The notes: generated from the letters alone by a model not told the origin. DNA of 64,000 bases from Phytoseiulus persimilis (GCA_037576195.1 CM075103.1:27674723-27738722); one strand, 5' to 3'. Positions 12,241-26,058 are shown, counted from the stretch's first letter. Translations and numbers: made by a program.

Positions 12241-15200
12241 GCAATCGGAACCTGCTTAGAAGCGTCTCCAGCAGACTTGAGGAGAGAAACGCGCGATACG
12301 ATCTCACTCAGTTGCTCCCCCCCGCCCCCCTTCTCGTTTTGAGAGATAGCGTTGTCACAGTTTTTAGGCCAAGTCTCGATTGATTCAGATATCCGAATCT
12401 TCGTCTTGAATTGGAAGAAGCGGGCTCTGGCTTTCTCCTCTCATCGCAGGCAGATCTGTGAAAAAGAACGAATCAGAAATGTCGGAATCGGAAAGATCGC
12501 GAGGTTCTGGACGTTCCATCCGTCAGAGTGCTTATTGTTAGGCACGCTGCCGACTTCAGTCGCCAGAGTATCTCACAAGCGGCGCATAGGCCGTTCGAAC
12601 GAGCGAGCGAGCGACTTGTTGGCCAGTTGGCGTCCGGGCCGCGTGCCATGCGCGTAACAGCAAAACGTATAATTTGGCCTTTGGCGTTGGACGCTTTGCC
12701 GGCGAACTGGCTGACGGATGATTGACGTACGTCAAAAGTTCATCCCTCGGCTCCCCGCGGCGGGTGACCGAAGGCTCGGCGGGAATTCCACCCCGCGGAG
12801 TGCAAGACCCGCACACACAATAGGAACAAATGTGACAACCAGCTCCCACTTTTAACAGCACGTCCGTCTGTGGGTCCGACCGACCGACCGACCAGCACCG
12901 ACAAACCAGCCGACAACCAAACCCGGTTGCCGGAATGCCGGCGTTTCGTGAACCGTTTTGTGGATCTGAACCGTGCTCGCCCTTGTCGGTTGGTGTTTCC
13001 GTCTCGCTAGTGAGCCTCGCGGGTTAGGAATGTTCCGAGTTTTCCGACTGCATAGCGAATCTTGAGATGTCACACCTGGCGCGTGCGTAGCGCCGTTCCA
13101 ACGCGAGTTCGGGAAGCTGAAAAGAGAATAATCAATAACTGGGTTCCAATTTGGGCCGACATGCCCGGATGTTCCAAGGACTCCTTCACTTGCGAAACTC
13201 CGATTCCGCTGGGTGCCACTCCTCCCTCTCACTCGGTGTCAGGTTTGGTGGTTTTTGAAGCCTCTCAAACGTGACTCCTGCGTGTACGCTAAATGAAGTC
13301 TAGCTTGATGGAGGTCTGCGGCGGACACGATCCGTAGTCCATCGCGTGGATTTCCTGATCGACATCTTCGGGTATCGTACCGCTGAAACGAAGCTCCGTG
13401 CTATGATGCTCAGCAGTGAAGAGCGAGATTTCGCTCAATGAATATTCCCGTTCTTGGACGGATCGTGGCCCCGATGGTGACTAGCCTCTCAGGACACGCA
13501 GTTCAGGGACGGAATTTTCCGGATACAGGAACTTATCCTACGCGATTTCCTTAAGCGACTCGAATCGGGAACGAGAAGCATGTTGACAGTTATTGCGACG
13601 CGAGATTTTCGCAAGCTGTGGACGTTTCCGACCGTTCTCAAGGGCTCCTGAAAGCTTGAGATGACCGTTCCTCGTCGGGGGACGACAGAGCCTGCAGAGA
13701 CCGCACGGCATTTCTAGCAGCGGTTTCAAATCAATCTCCAGTGCGACCCTATTTTTTTTGAACAAAGTTCTCCCGATCCGCAATATTCAGAATAGAAATA
13801 CTCGGATATGAATACACAATGGACATTTATTGACAGTTTAAAATGTCCATGCCATTCTTCAAAATGAGCTGCCTCTCTGCCTGCTCCTGGTGATCACTAC
13901 TCTGGAATTCGAATCGATCGAGGTCAGTTTCAGTCTCAATGAGTCTGGGAGGTGCAGTCGGTTACAAGTTCGAGAAACGCGGAAGACTCTCCAATGCCGC
14001 GGTCGCGATTGTCGGATGACTTTTCCTTTCAGAGAGAGCCAAAACTTCACCAATTTTTTTCTGGAGGATGCTTCTTCAGCCGCAGAAACTTCTCCGAGCC
14101 GATGAGCACATAGAGGAAGCTTGCGTTCTGGATTTGAGCTGAACAGCTTGAGCGTCTCCCGTTCTCATCCCCGACCCTTAGACTCTAAGACCGAGCTCTC
14201 CCGCAGCCGGTTGAGAATTTTCTCCCACTGCTCGCGAGTCGCGACTCACTCGGTTTTTCAGGCGACCCACCAGTTGGGAGACGCTGCTCAAGAAGATCAA
14301 AGGAATAGCTTTACCGATTGCGATTAGCAGATTGAGGGGTTAATCGATGCCCGCGCAAGCAGACCGCGGCCATGAGTGATGTGCTCTTCGGTGCGTACAC
14401 ATTGCATGGCGTGCACGCATCTACATATGCCCGATGTCTCCTGCGGTTCGTATCATGCGGGAGAACGGTACTACCGAACTTGGTTCGAGCTAGTGCTGAA
14501 TATCCTGAGATGCCACCGCTCGAACAAACCGGAAGCTCTTAGGGGCTTGCGGACCCGGGCTCCAGGTACCACTCGCTCTCGAAAATGGCGGATTAGTGAT
14601 CTCAACCCACATCTTACTCGAACCGGTAAGACGTCTCGAGTCGATTCCAATCGCGTATACTGTAGAATTTCGATAAGACTGAGAAAACAGAGCGTAACAA
14701 GCACGTGGAAACGGCCATCCCGCAAGAATGACGCGTCCGGTGCTGTCAGCCGAGTGTCGCGAATTGAAACAATTCGAAACCGCTGTTCCCTGACAGTCGT
14801 CAATGAGCGATTGACTCGAGCACTTCAATTTTGGAAATTCTGCACATTTTCCTTCCTGAGAAGTTGCCTTCTGACCCCGCCTGTCGCTTCGTTGCTCGTG
14901 GTCAGTACTTGTCATGTTTGACAATCACATCTTGCGCCAGAACACCGAAATTTCTACCGTCTTTGCTCGCCATGAATTTCCTCGTTTATGTCGCGCACTT
15001 CACGAAGAGTTAACATCGTAGAAAATCCCCGTTCCACTCGAAACATGCCGAGATCCTGTTTTCCCTCCATGCAGCCTCGGGAAGCTCGGGCGCTGATTCA
15101 CGATCCTTCCCATGATGTCCCATTCTCTCGAGGCGCCGCACCTTCAAGTCACTCTAAACTTTCTGAACACCAAATTCAAGATGAACTCGGTAGCGAAAGT

Positions 15201-16694
15201 GAAACGCTACTCCGTGAAATCCAATCACGTCAAGGATCGCGGGCTACAACGGGATCCGTTTGGGGGACAGATTAGGGAAACGTCGGCGTTTGGGGGGAAC
15301 GGGGAGATCGGTCTCGGAGGATATGATATGGACACGCCCCGCAGACATTACAGTGCACCTCCATCAATGATGATTTCTATTTTATTACTCTGCTTGCCAA
15401 CGGAACCATCAACGCACCTACGCCAATGAATCCGTGTCAGTTTGTCAGCGTTGACGTGCGACGCGATGACCTGCCTCACGAGAGGAACGCAGGCCGACCG
15501 AGCGGTCGAGTTTTCCGGTCTCTCGGAACGCCTTCAAAAGGACGGTTTCTGTCCGAGGCGAATGTCTCGCTGTCAGATTACGAGACGTTCTGCCGACATT
15601 GAGGTTTTGAGTAGGTTATCTCCGTCTCAACAGAACGAGGAACTTTGCACTACATCCGACAAGAAGTCGGACGAATGAACGCATGAGCGACGCGGGCAAG
15701 CGAAATGATCGAGCGGAAGCGGGTCGGCAGCTTTCGGAAGCTGTCGCTGCGAATAGCCGCAGTCGGCTAAAATCGGTTACGATACAGGGCCCTACCCTGA
15801 TCTGCTGTCAAGTTTGTTGGGTTGTAACCACAGTCATAGGTGAAACCCTGCGAGAGAATCGCGGAGAGGTTATGGGAGCGACATCGGTCGACCACGCAGA
15901 GTGAGATGATGCCGTCACGGCCGTCATCAACTCGTCACGTACCTGTGATCGTAGTGAGCTGCAGTCTCGGACCAACATCGTCTCGTACCGACTGCCCCCA
16001 TTGTGAACGCCGCACCAGGGGGTCCTGGATGCGTATTTACAGGTAGTGTACGACCAGCTCAGCTACGATCCAGTGCAGCGGTTCCACAGGATCCGGATCG
16101 GCGAAGCGCGTTCGGCCGACCTTGCTCTCCAAGTCCGCTGGCGGATTCACCTGCCCGCCCGCCCGCTCGCTCGCTCGTTGGCTCGGTCAGACAGATGGAC
16201 GGCTGCTCCTGAATCCAGTGCGGACGAGGATACTGCGACAACGACGATGTGCTTTATGGCCAACCGTCAACATTCTGACAACACTCTAATTGTGCGCTGT
16301 CAGGTCAAAAGCGATTGTCTCTCGTTACGCTGTCTGTTTCGACATCGTGGTCAAACATAAAAAAAAGATGTACTCTGGGACGTATATGCTTCCGCCCTCT
16401 TGGCCTCTAGCACATTGGAGCTGCCACGCGCTTCGACGGGCTGTCCTCCAGGTTTAGGAGGAAACGAAAGCACGATGCGGTCATGTGGACCAGGCACCAC
16501 GAGATCCACATTCCCCTTTCAGCAGACGAATATGCTGGGGTGAAGAGCGAAAATCGCAGCTTTCGGCATTCTCTTGAAGTTCTGAGCAACATCGAATTAA
16601 GGGCCTCATTGGTCCCCGGTCCAAGAGGCTCGTCGGAGGATCCTGTCCCGGGAAGAACTGGGACCGCCGGAACCATTCCCGCAGGGAACCTATT

Positions 16695-16790
16695 CGTGGT
16701 AGATCGAGCCTGCCGTGCCCGGCTGATCGTGTCGGTGTGGCCAAGCAGATCTGCTCATCGATACAGACTACGCTGACCACTCGGCCACTC
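16695..16790 (-). repeat. Weak tRNA-like A/B box pair, possible SINE fragment
   Basis: On the minus strand TGGCCGAGTGG (16787-16777) matches the RNA polymerase III A box exactly, and GGCTCGATC (16710-16702) resembles a B box about 77 bases downstream. The segment does not fold into a tRNA that I can draw, so a tRNA-derived short element or chance are both possible. Confidence 0.18.
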
Positions 16791-19160
16791 CCTCAGTTTC
16801 TACCCACTATCTCATGAGTCATGATGTTACTAGGCCTGTGAACTAGTCATCATCGGATCGTCTCAACGGTTTAGAAGGGTTCCGCGCGTGGGCTGAACGG
16901 GAACCGTCGTAGGGACGGCAATCACTGGAAAATGGATTTAGAGGCACTTCGTGCTGTCATCAGCTTCCTCGATGAAGATCACCTCATGAGAACAGATCGT
17001 ATATCTGTCGGCGCGAGTCCGCCACCGGATTAGGTAACTCAGGTTTTCCGGGTTGCTCTATTTTTTAAGATCGCCACATTGGATTCTTATAGTTTCCAAA
17101 ATGGGCATCACCCGACTGTTGGCACCCCAGTTAGACGAACTTCTGACTTGGTGAGTGACCTCCATGCCAACTGAAAGTTCCGCATCCTCTGCGATTCGGC
17201 GACCGGGATCACCAACTCTCTCATTAGAGGGATTCGCTTGCGCAGACCGAAGGAGCGAGGTGCCGGAAAAAGATGAGATGTCTTACTCAAGAAAACGGGA
17301 AATCTCGAATGCTCTGATTGCAGGTGTGAGCAACGGTGCAATAGAGGATGCCGAAACTAGGGCTTGAGCTATATCCGTGTCATTTCATTTGGAAACTCAC
17401 AAGCGTTGCATCGATCCAACCTCGGATCTCTCTCATACCGGCTTTCTCTGTTGGGCGAGGCCGCTTGGGTTGCGTTTGCACTGCTTCAATTTGGGCGGTC
17501 AATCGGAGTGTTCAGCCACAGCATCTCTATGAACGAAGCGAGTGACATCGTCCGCCGCGGTTGCTCATCCGCGACAAAAACTGCGATGGCGATTGAATTC
17601 GGTCACCGGTGGATAATTTCAAGGCTCTTCCTCTCACTTTCGACTTTGGAAGCTCCGCGAGCAGTGCATCTCCGTGCTCAGGAGCACGTCGGACGATTCT
17701 CTCCTCAATGGGCCTCTGCGGGCATTTCAAGGATGATGAGTCTCGGCTGATCGGGGCGGCTTGAGTTGCCGCATGCTCGAGGAGTAGCTCAGATCCCCGC
17801 AGTTGACACTTGAATCAACCATTGGCGCTCCTGTCCGTGGATGGTTTCCATAATTCCTGGTTTCTTTCGAGCTGATGCCGGAGCACAGCTGGGAGGCCTT
17901 GAGTCGAAGCCCACGCCGGTAGAGCTTCGAAGGGGGACCGCAGCAGCATCTTACGCAGATTTTTAGGTCGGATCTCAGTAACACCTGATCCATCTTCACA
18001 CCTCTATCATTATTCTATTCATTAAACTGCTTTCTTCTCCTCGGATGTTATCTTTATTCTGAAACTGTTCTTCACGGTGATTGTTCCCTGCGGTCACGGA
18101 GAGCTGCAGCGCCGTCAATAGTTTGGCGACGTTCTCTCCATGCGACACCGACTCGTGGCCTCCGATGAAGCTGCTGCGGAACGAGTGTTATCTCAGTGCG
18201 ATCACTGCTTGGCGGGTTAGCTGGCCGGCCATGCAACTGAGCAGTAGCACCAGCAGCTGTCTGAGCCGGTCTTCTCTCATTTTTTTTTCGTCGAAATGCT
18301 TTACAGTCATCGTCACCCAGTCGTTTACGACTCCGCTGCGCCACAACTATGTTATCTCCCGGACAGTTTACTACACGACTTAATTGGACGCAACCACTAC
18401 GAGCGCCAGCTCTGATCTGACGGTCCGCAGTTGGAATACCTCGAAAACTTTTTGACTGATTGCGCGGTCCTCTTCCTCCGGGAAATCGGGAGCCCGTTTC
18501 GGGGCTTCGGAGCCGGCTCGTCCAAGCCGCGGGTTGAGCTGAGCCCCTCTTCGCGATCGAGGAGTTTTCTGAAAATTGAAGAACAATCGTTCATTCAACC
18601 CGATTGGTAACGGAAGTGTACCACGCGTCCAGCGCGCGGCACGTCGAAACGATTTCGTCTTGCCACCGCTGCCGAGAGACGGATTAGACGGAGCCCGTTT
18701 GTTTTCGCGTTTGTGGAAGACACGGATCGAGGTATGTAGTCGAGTGAACTCGTACGCTGCAGTCATCGTCGTTGCCGGTCCGCTGGTATCGCTCGGTAAT
18801 GATGTCATAAAATGAGGAATCGCTGAATCTTCGCCAGTTACGACCCCCGAGCACTTAACCACAGACGTGGATTTCCGAGTCGAATTCGCGCGCTTGAGCT
18901 TTTACGCACTTTTAATTGGAGGAGATGGTGGTTACTGACTGAATGACTCCGGATTCGGGACGAACTCCCTTTGGACCGTTGGAATATCCGCCGCGCTCGC
19001 ATCGTCGTGCGGCATATCCATATCGTGTGGAACCGAATGGCGTCTCGGCTAAACGTTCGAAATCTAACGAATTTGTGCTTCAAATTTCAGCTGTATGAAA
19101 AACGTCGAGCTTCGCTCCGGACCGCTCTTCCCTGACCTCCTACCTTAAAAAGACGGGAAC

Positions 19161-22100
19161 ATGGCATTGTTTGATGATCCTCGGTTTTTGTTATCACACA
19201 TACGGCATTCGTTCAGGACTTCAGATGAATCGAGTAAGTTTACCATGATCGGAAATAGTAACAAGGACAGAGCTGAATATTTGAAGATCGATGTCATCAG
19301 CATTTTGTTCGCTCTCCAATGTGACCTCTTCTGGATCAAAGAAGACAGGAAGGAATTCCGCGAGGCGACCAAGGATGGAGCAACGGATCATTCCTTCAGT
19401 TTCTGTCAAGTTTTCTATCAACTTGCGTGGGCTTCGGATAAATGTTCGCTTATTCCTGAATCGGCCACACCGAACAGTGTTCACGACATCTGTGTCATCC
19501 ATCAGTTTGTCGACGGTCCCACGAGATTCCAAGTGCTGAATTGAGACCTCTGAGGATTCCGGTGTCTCCCATCTGGGGTTATCGAGTATTTCCCATCCGA
19601 GTCGTAAGAGTAGATTACTTACTCGTTGTTCTCTCTCCACTCACAATTTCTTCTCGAGCTGGAACGCGTGCAGGGTCTCGATGCGATCAAACTCGCGCTC
19701 TGACGTCAAGGTTCATCTGCGGTCATTTCAACGTTCAGGACTAGTTCCTCAGTGTTGGTCAGGTGCATCGGACGCAACACTGTTCAACCGAAGATAGCGG
19801 CTTGCTATCGATCTCGTAGCAGTCCCGAGTCGGACGGCGGTGTCCGCCATAGCTCCCCGATGAATACGTCTGGCGCTTGTTCGCTTCCAGGAATGTACGA
19901 GTTGGCCATGGTGACAGATATCATGCATCAGAACCCGTTTGAGCCGATGCGTGGCAAGGATTCGACGACATCGTCCCCCTCGTCGCTGCTCAGCGCCCAA
20001 CTCGACCTCTATTCGGTCAATGATCCAGAGCTGGTTCAGATCGCTCACTCGTGTGACATCGTCATGGACAACGAGCTGGTGGGCGCCCACCGTCGTCGAT
20101 CCAACACTGCTCAGCGGTTGGACAAACTCAAGAAAGAGCGCCGGCTGCAAGCCAAGATTAAGAGGATCACCTTACGGAACCCGCATCCCACCGACCAACA
20201 GGACTCTAAAGACGGTAGGTTCCGAGAGCTGTTGAGCAAGCTCCTCACCTATTAAGGTTCCCGGCCGCCCGGCCGCCCGCCAGGTTTTATCAGTGATTAA
20301 CGCTTTTAATTAAAAGTCGCTCCAAGGAGCGGGCGTTCGAAACAGAGGACCAAAGCGAAATAGAGAGGAATGGGGGGGAGGAGGGGAGCGCGCGTATTAC
20401 GCCCGGCAGCAGGAGCAGAAGAAGGTGGCGAGCAAGCAAGGAAGCGAGCACGGAAGTAGGCGGGCAAGCGAGCAGAAGCTCCGCTAACTTCACTACCACT
20501 ACTTCTACAACTACTTCCACTGGTTCCGCAACCATAGTGCCACAATTTAGATTAGAAAGCGGGAGAAAGACGAAAAGAGATTGCGGCGGCTGGCCGTCCC
20601 CCTCTCCCTCGTCCTACAGCCGCGGGAAGCAATAGCTCCAGCGGCTGAAAAATTGCGCCCGTGATGAACAGCAACCGGTCTGGACGTTTTTTGGAAACTC
20701 ACATAATCAGCGGATGAACAAGATAGGAGGAGGAATCCCAACTTTAATAAAGCTCTGAGGCTGGCGCTTGGAACAGACGCATAATTCATGACAGCAATTT
20801 GTGTTCACTCAAGCTCTGCCCTGGAGTGGCAAAGGGCACACGCGGTTCGAACCCGGTTTCAGTCTGAGCTCCTTCTGAACTGCTCGACAGCTTCTCCTCA
20901 ATCAGTGAGCTCCACTCGTTTCAAGGATTCTCTCGCTTCGTCTCCCAATTCCAGTTCCAGTTCGGTTCTCACATTGAACCCAAGCTGTGAACTCTTTGAA
21001 GATCGTCGGAATCGTGTTCGTCGTTGTACTGAGTCTTGGTGAGCCCCCATTGAGGCGTCCCGGGTCCGCCTAGCGGAGCCTTATCTGGGAGAGGCTGTTG
21101 AAAGTAGGTTGGTGCCGCGTTACACTCCGCGTTTCGTTGCCTACTGCCCTAACTCGATTGAAATGCAAGCCAGAGAAGGCAGCGTGAGAGAGAGAGAGGG
21201 AGCGAGCGGGACCACGGGCCGAACGAGACGGGGACACGAGAGACGTCTGCTAAAAAGCAAAGAGATTGGTGAGGGGAGAGTGGATTCAATTCAGACGGTC
21301 ATTTCGAATCAGCTCGCCTCCAGTGAAATCAGTCGGCGAGCAGGCAGCGTCCGAGCTGAGAATAGTGCGAGAGCCCATTCTAAGGTGTCCATTTCATATC
21401 CGGCATCTCTGGCCCCTAGAGGAAGGGACTGCGCCAACGTCTCGGGGAGTCGACGGGGAGAGGGGAGCGAGGCAGAACGGACGGGCGGGTCGGGTCGGCT
21501 CTCTGACTCCCTGATAGAGTCTTAATCTTGAGATCCGCTGACAAGACATATCGCTCTTTGGGGAGTCGGGCCGCCGAGTCGGCCAGTGAAGGGCTATTTT
21601 TAATAGATAAAGTGTACTCTATCCCTCTACCCTGGAACAACTCGGAAGAAAAAGAGCTGTTGCCCGTCCAACGATCATTTATCGGAGTTAGCTTTAGGTA
21701 CGGCTCTGCGGGGCTGTCTCGTAGCTCTCGGGCGTCGCAACATAACCCTCCGGTGGGTTCTTGATCTCAAGCCTCAGGATGCTGGATCTCTGGACGAGCA
21801 GTCAGTAGTCTCTCAATCGAGTGGAAAGTTCCGCAGACTCTCTGCCCACCTCTGAAGTCTACGCAGCCCAACCGCGGGGAATTGTTGGTGAAACGATGAT
21901 CGAGCGGTAACTCCGTCAGGCTGAATTATTTCTGGGTCCTTGGAGGGTCAGTTCCCTCCGACGCCGCTTCGAATTTCGTTATTCCATCCAGGTGCTATGG
22001 TGTTCGTCGCCAAAGAGATCAAACGAAGGGATCCTGACGATGCTGGAGAAAAAAAGGTCACATCATTGCTGAGCCACCTTCTACTGACACGTCCGCTGCC

Positions 22101-25100
22101 CGTTAACCCATTCTCTGCCTACGGAAGACTGGATTGCCGGGTGAGTAATCTTCCATTTAGTAGAGTGTTCCGATTCATGGATCCAAGTCGATAGAAGGTG
22201 CGGACCGCGGTTCTCTAGGCGGATCAGACTTCTGCTTTACAGCCCCACAAGGAACGCTCGGCGCTTCAAGGTCTCTTTATGCCTGAAGAGGATCACGGCG
22301 CTGCGGAAGCAAGACGCCGGCCTCATCTCTCATTGGTTTTGTGATTCTCTCTCGTCCATCCCGTTGATCTGCGATAATTCATTCAAGTTCTGGAAATTTC
22401 TCTCGGTCGATTTCCGTCTGTTGTGCGGTGTTCGAGTGGTTTCACTCAAAAATCCGCGAATGCGGTCTTTGTTCCGAATGAGGCTGGTAACGATTATCTT
22501 TTCATTCATCGGGAGTCACTGTTGTCTCCCATGAAAGATCCAGGAGCGACCACAGCAGACGAGCGGACGCGAAACCCGGTCCTTGTGTTTTATATGCTCT
22601 CGGTTTACGAGCCTCGGAAACTACTTCTCCTTGTATACCACTCATAATAAGGACGTGGTTATCCTTGTTGTCTGAGATTGGCGAGCCCGCTCCTTCGTGA
22701 GCAAGAGGCGAAGCTCCTCACGCTGTCCTCGAGTTGTTCACTTACCCAGGTGTTCAAACGGTCGTCCAGCATCGTCCCGATTTCCGTTCTTCAGGACTGC
22801 GCTCCTCCCGCCAAATCTACCGCGAGGAGATCTCAGGAAGACGTCGGGAAAGCGCGACAGTTCATTCTCTTCTGTCCTCTGGTTGGGCTCCATTTCATCC
22901 GCGAGTTAGACGACCCAGAAGCTTCTACAATTACCCTCATGGCCTCTGTTGGTCTCAAAATTGAGACTTTCCGTTCTCAACCAACCCCGGGCGAGCCACC
23001 GAGCGACTGACCTCCGGACGCACAGACTGGTTGACGAGGGAGTCGGATCAACAGAGTTATCTTGGTTTCCGGTCCGGTCCAGAGTTTCCGTCCGGACCGG
23101 GCGCGGTAATAACTCAGGAGTCCCGCGGCATCATCTAAACGAGTCCTTCGGACCGAGCCCAAGCGCCCGACGAGAGATTGAACCCGGGTTCAAAGCTCAC
23201 GGCGTATGCGAGAGCTCCCTTCTCCCCGAAGATTTTCATGAAGCTCCGAAGGGGTGATCGCCGTGTTGCGTCGAAACATCGGCGGGGAACTTCTCGAAAC
23301 GCGCTGCGTCCAACGTGAGCGTGCTGCCCGATGTTGCGGCAGAATCTCTAATTCCTTGACTTTCACGGAGCGGCTCACGCCTCCGAGTTCCCGATACGGC
23401 AGACCTACACGCAGGCTGTGCTCGTGCTAATTGAACAGAATGAGTCTATCAGCAAAGTTGTGTCGGACAGAACGAGTTTCTCTCTTCTCGGCCGCTCGCT
23501 CCGAGTAAGAGCAGAAGTGTCCGTGCTATAATTCACCGAACCATAATTCATCTCCACCTGAGCTCGTGCAGTGTCTCGCATGCACGCAGGCAGGGCCAGT
23601 GCTAGGAAGGCAGCCGTAGCAGAGGCCATTATTATTTGCTGCATAAGTTGATTAGCGCCGACCACAACTGACCAGTGCTTATCTTGCTGGATGAAGGTTC
23701 CTTCTTTTCCTCCCGTTCTGACTCTGGCTACCGTTCCTCTCATCCAGTCAACCAGCCAGCCAGCCTCCCGACCCCCTCCCCCCCACCTCCCTCCTGGCTT
23801 ACAGACACTGGCCAGTCCCTTGCGAGTACTACGCCAGCTTTCACACAAGAGCGGTCAGCCAACGGAAGAGTGAGCGAGCGAGCGAGCACTGACGACTCTG
23901 TGTAAAATGTTGATTTAATTTGCGGCTCGCAGCAGCCCCAAAAGATATGGACAGTGTCCACCCTTCCAAAACGTCTATTAGCTTCGTAATTACTACCACT
24001 TCCCGCTTGTTCCCCTTCACCCTCGACAGCCCCGGGCTGCGAGTTGCTCGCCAGTGCATTATGCTGCTCAAAAGCACTTGCGCTCAGGACTAGAAGCTCT
24101 CGGTAGACCATTCGAAAGCAGGCTATCTGCTCACTGAGCACAGACGACTCCGATTCGCTAGTGCGTGTGATTCATGTTCGAGGGGTCCTGTTTTTGTTCA
24201 ATCGTTTCACCTCCCCTGGAACACCGAGGCACAACTCTTTTTCTCTCGGTTTGGGCCGCATGGATCATCTCCGGTTCACTCCTGGTGTTTGCTCCCCCGT
24301 GCAATGTTCGAAACGCCCGACACCCCCTGCATTTGGTATCGGACGACAGAGGTCGCCTTTGTTCATACCAGTCAAAGCAATTTTTCCTCCAATAAACTCC
24401 AATTCCGAATGGGGGTTAGGACCGTATGTCGAAACTCTCACTAATTTCAGGCATTCATACGTCTGTTCTCTTGAGCGTCAACTTACCGTTGCACTATTTC
24501 CGATTTCAGGGCCAGCCACTCGCCAAGAAGATAAAAGTCTACCTCCCGATGCTATCTGAATCTGAACGGTGTTTCCCAATGATCGTCGCCTGTGAGGGCA
24601 TCACGACAGTGGGTGACTTGATAGGGCTCATCTGCTGGCAATACACTATCGAGGAACGTAAACCAGACTTGAAGTGAGTGCTCGCATCGTGCATAAATCT
24701 GATCGAAGACGCGGGGACGAGTCGAATGTTATCCGAGATTGGTTCCGATTCCGATCAAATCAATGACTGAATGTGGTCTAAGAACAGTAAACTTTGCAGG
24801 CCTCACACGAAATATTATTGTTTACGATTCGCCGAGGAGACCGGAGAAGTCGAGGACGAGTTCCCCTCGGTCGACAACCGGGAACCCATTGGGAAATACG
24901 ATTTCCCCAGTTACCAAATACAAGAAATCACACCCGCGGATGCGATGCCCCCTGTGGTGACCTTCTTGTGGACCGAAGGTTCCAGCAAAGTCACTCTGGA
25001 AGACGAAGGTGCGACCCTGAGAGACGCAATCGAGGAACTTTTCAAACATCGAGCCGGGCTCCAGAAAGCCATTGGAAACGATTACGTCGTCGAGAAGAGG

Positions 25101-26058
25101 TCAAACCCCGGGATCGCGTTGAGCCTCGATGCGAGATTGAGTTCGTTTTACACAACTGAGTTTCGGCTCCGACCCGAGGCAGTTCCTCCGGTGCAGCAGA
25201 GAGGTCACAAGTTCACCCCAAAACTGCCCGAGATGAAAATGTTCGCAGCCGGCAGTTTCCAGACGTACATGGTGCAGATGATCCAGAAAATAGGGAAGAA
25301 TGTAACCGTGCAATTAGGTTAGTGGGCTCTCAACACCGCCGAAAGGCAACCCCGTGAAGATACGTTGCTCCCGATTCCAAACCCCTTCGCATCGGATCGA
25401 GCACGACACTGAGGGAAATTTGAATTTTTCAGCCGTTTCGAGCGAGAAAATCGAAATCACGCCGCTGCCTCAGAAGTCCGTGAACAAAATGCTGTGGCAA
25501 GTGAAGCCAGCTTCACACAACATGAAAGACATAGCCAGCTGCGATATGATGTCCGCAAAAATGAGTATGTCGCCCTCCTAGCTTCGCGTTAGTGGAAATA
25601 TCGGAAGCAAGAGCTCACAGATCACGATCACGTCAGCTCCGACTCGAGTATAGACGTTGGCTTGTGATCAGGCGCTCCATATCGGAATTCGCCAATTTTC
25701 CGGCCTTCCCAAAGGGGATCCTGGACATTCAGCCGGTACCCCCCTCGCCTCAAACCGGCTCGGTTCCTCGATCGACAGCTTGAGCGGGTCTCCTTCCCCG
25801 CTCCCTCCTCCGAGTATCTTCTAATATACTTTTCTCGTTCCAGACAGCGACAAGCGGTGTTTCAAAATTGTGTATATGGAAGGCGAGAGCTTCAAAGATT
25901 ACATGTTCGAAGCTTCCATTGATAAAGTCACGGAAATCGACGAGCAGATCAAGAGTATCCTACAGATGCGAAGCACAGACGCGCAAAAGGCTTACAACAT
26001 TGAGAGGCAGAAGCGCCTCTCCAGGAAACCTAGTTTTCTATCGAATCCTTTCGGATAG
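19161..26058 (+). CDS. Sin1: SIN1 / MAPKAP1, TORC2 subunit (complete, seven exons)
   Basis: Scaffold subunit of TOR complex 2 that recruits Akt and other AGC kinases. Coding exons: 19161-19233, 19891-20214, 21992-22140, 24510-24673, 24800-25317, 25433-25564, 25844-26058. All junctions keep phase and total 525 codons (524 residues), close to human SIN1. Exon 1 (MALFDDPRFLLSHIR) matches the conserved N-terminus. Exon 2 ends with RRRSNTAQRLDKLKKERR, the conserved site around human Thr86, here about Thr97. Exon 4 carries DLIGLICWQYTIEERKP of the CRIM domain. Exon 5 finishes CRIM (EEYF-like FAEETGEVEDEFPSVD) and encodes the Ras-binding-like domain. Exons 5-7 encode the PH domain, ending NPFG. The donor of exon 5 (GTTAGT) is weak; the others are standard. 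The annotation is secure; exact borders are by eye. Confidence 0.93.
19234..24509 (+). other. Large SIN1 introns 1-3, no other gene seen
   Basis: Intron 1 (19234-19890) holds a perfect TGACGTCA at 19701-19708. Intron 2 (20215-21991) has GC-rich GGCC/CCGC runs near 20260, a purine-rich GCAAGC/GAAGC tract at 20400-20480 and GA runs near 21186. Intron 3 (22141-24509) has CAGC/CCTCCC pyrimidine tracts near 23750-23800 and GAGC repeats near 23873. These tracts resemble those near starts of transcription elsewhere in the window, so an internal SIN1 promoter is conceivable. Open frames here lack recognisable motifs. Confidence 0.45.

Larger units (their letters stand above)
5650..19160. other. Long interval without recognised coding exons
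   Basis: Between the start of exd and the start of SIN1, pointing away from each other, I recognise no conserved protein exon on either strand. Open frames up to about 180 codons occur but none shows family motifs or a consistent splice structure. Visible features are simple repeats (ACTC near 6345, GAGC near 12600, CGAC near 12883, GCCC/CTCG near 16150), C-rich tracts near 12318, a YY1-type motif at 11166 and a weak tRNA-like A/B box pair near 16.7 kb. The length fits regulatory DNA of a developmental gene such as exd, or untranslated exons of either neighbour. Confidence 0.5.

Noticed and set aside
20844-20854. GGTTCGAACCC, a perfect tRNA B-box match
   Set aside because: No A box, no cloverleaf and no CCA-side acceptor stem around it.
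23405-23639. Minus-strand frame with signal-peptide-like start (MQQIIMASATAAFLALALPA)
   Set aside because: Lies in SIN1 intron 3 within simple-sequence DNA; the hydrophobic part reflects GC-rich composition and the rest matches nothing known.
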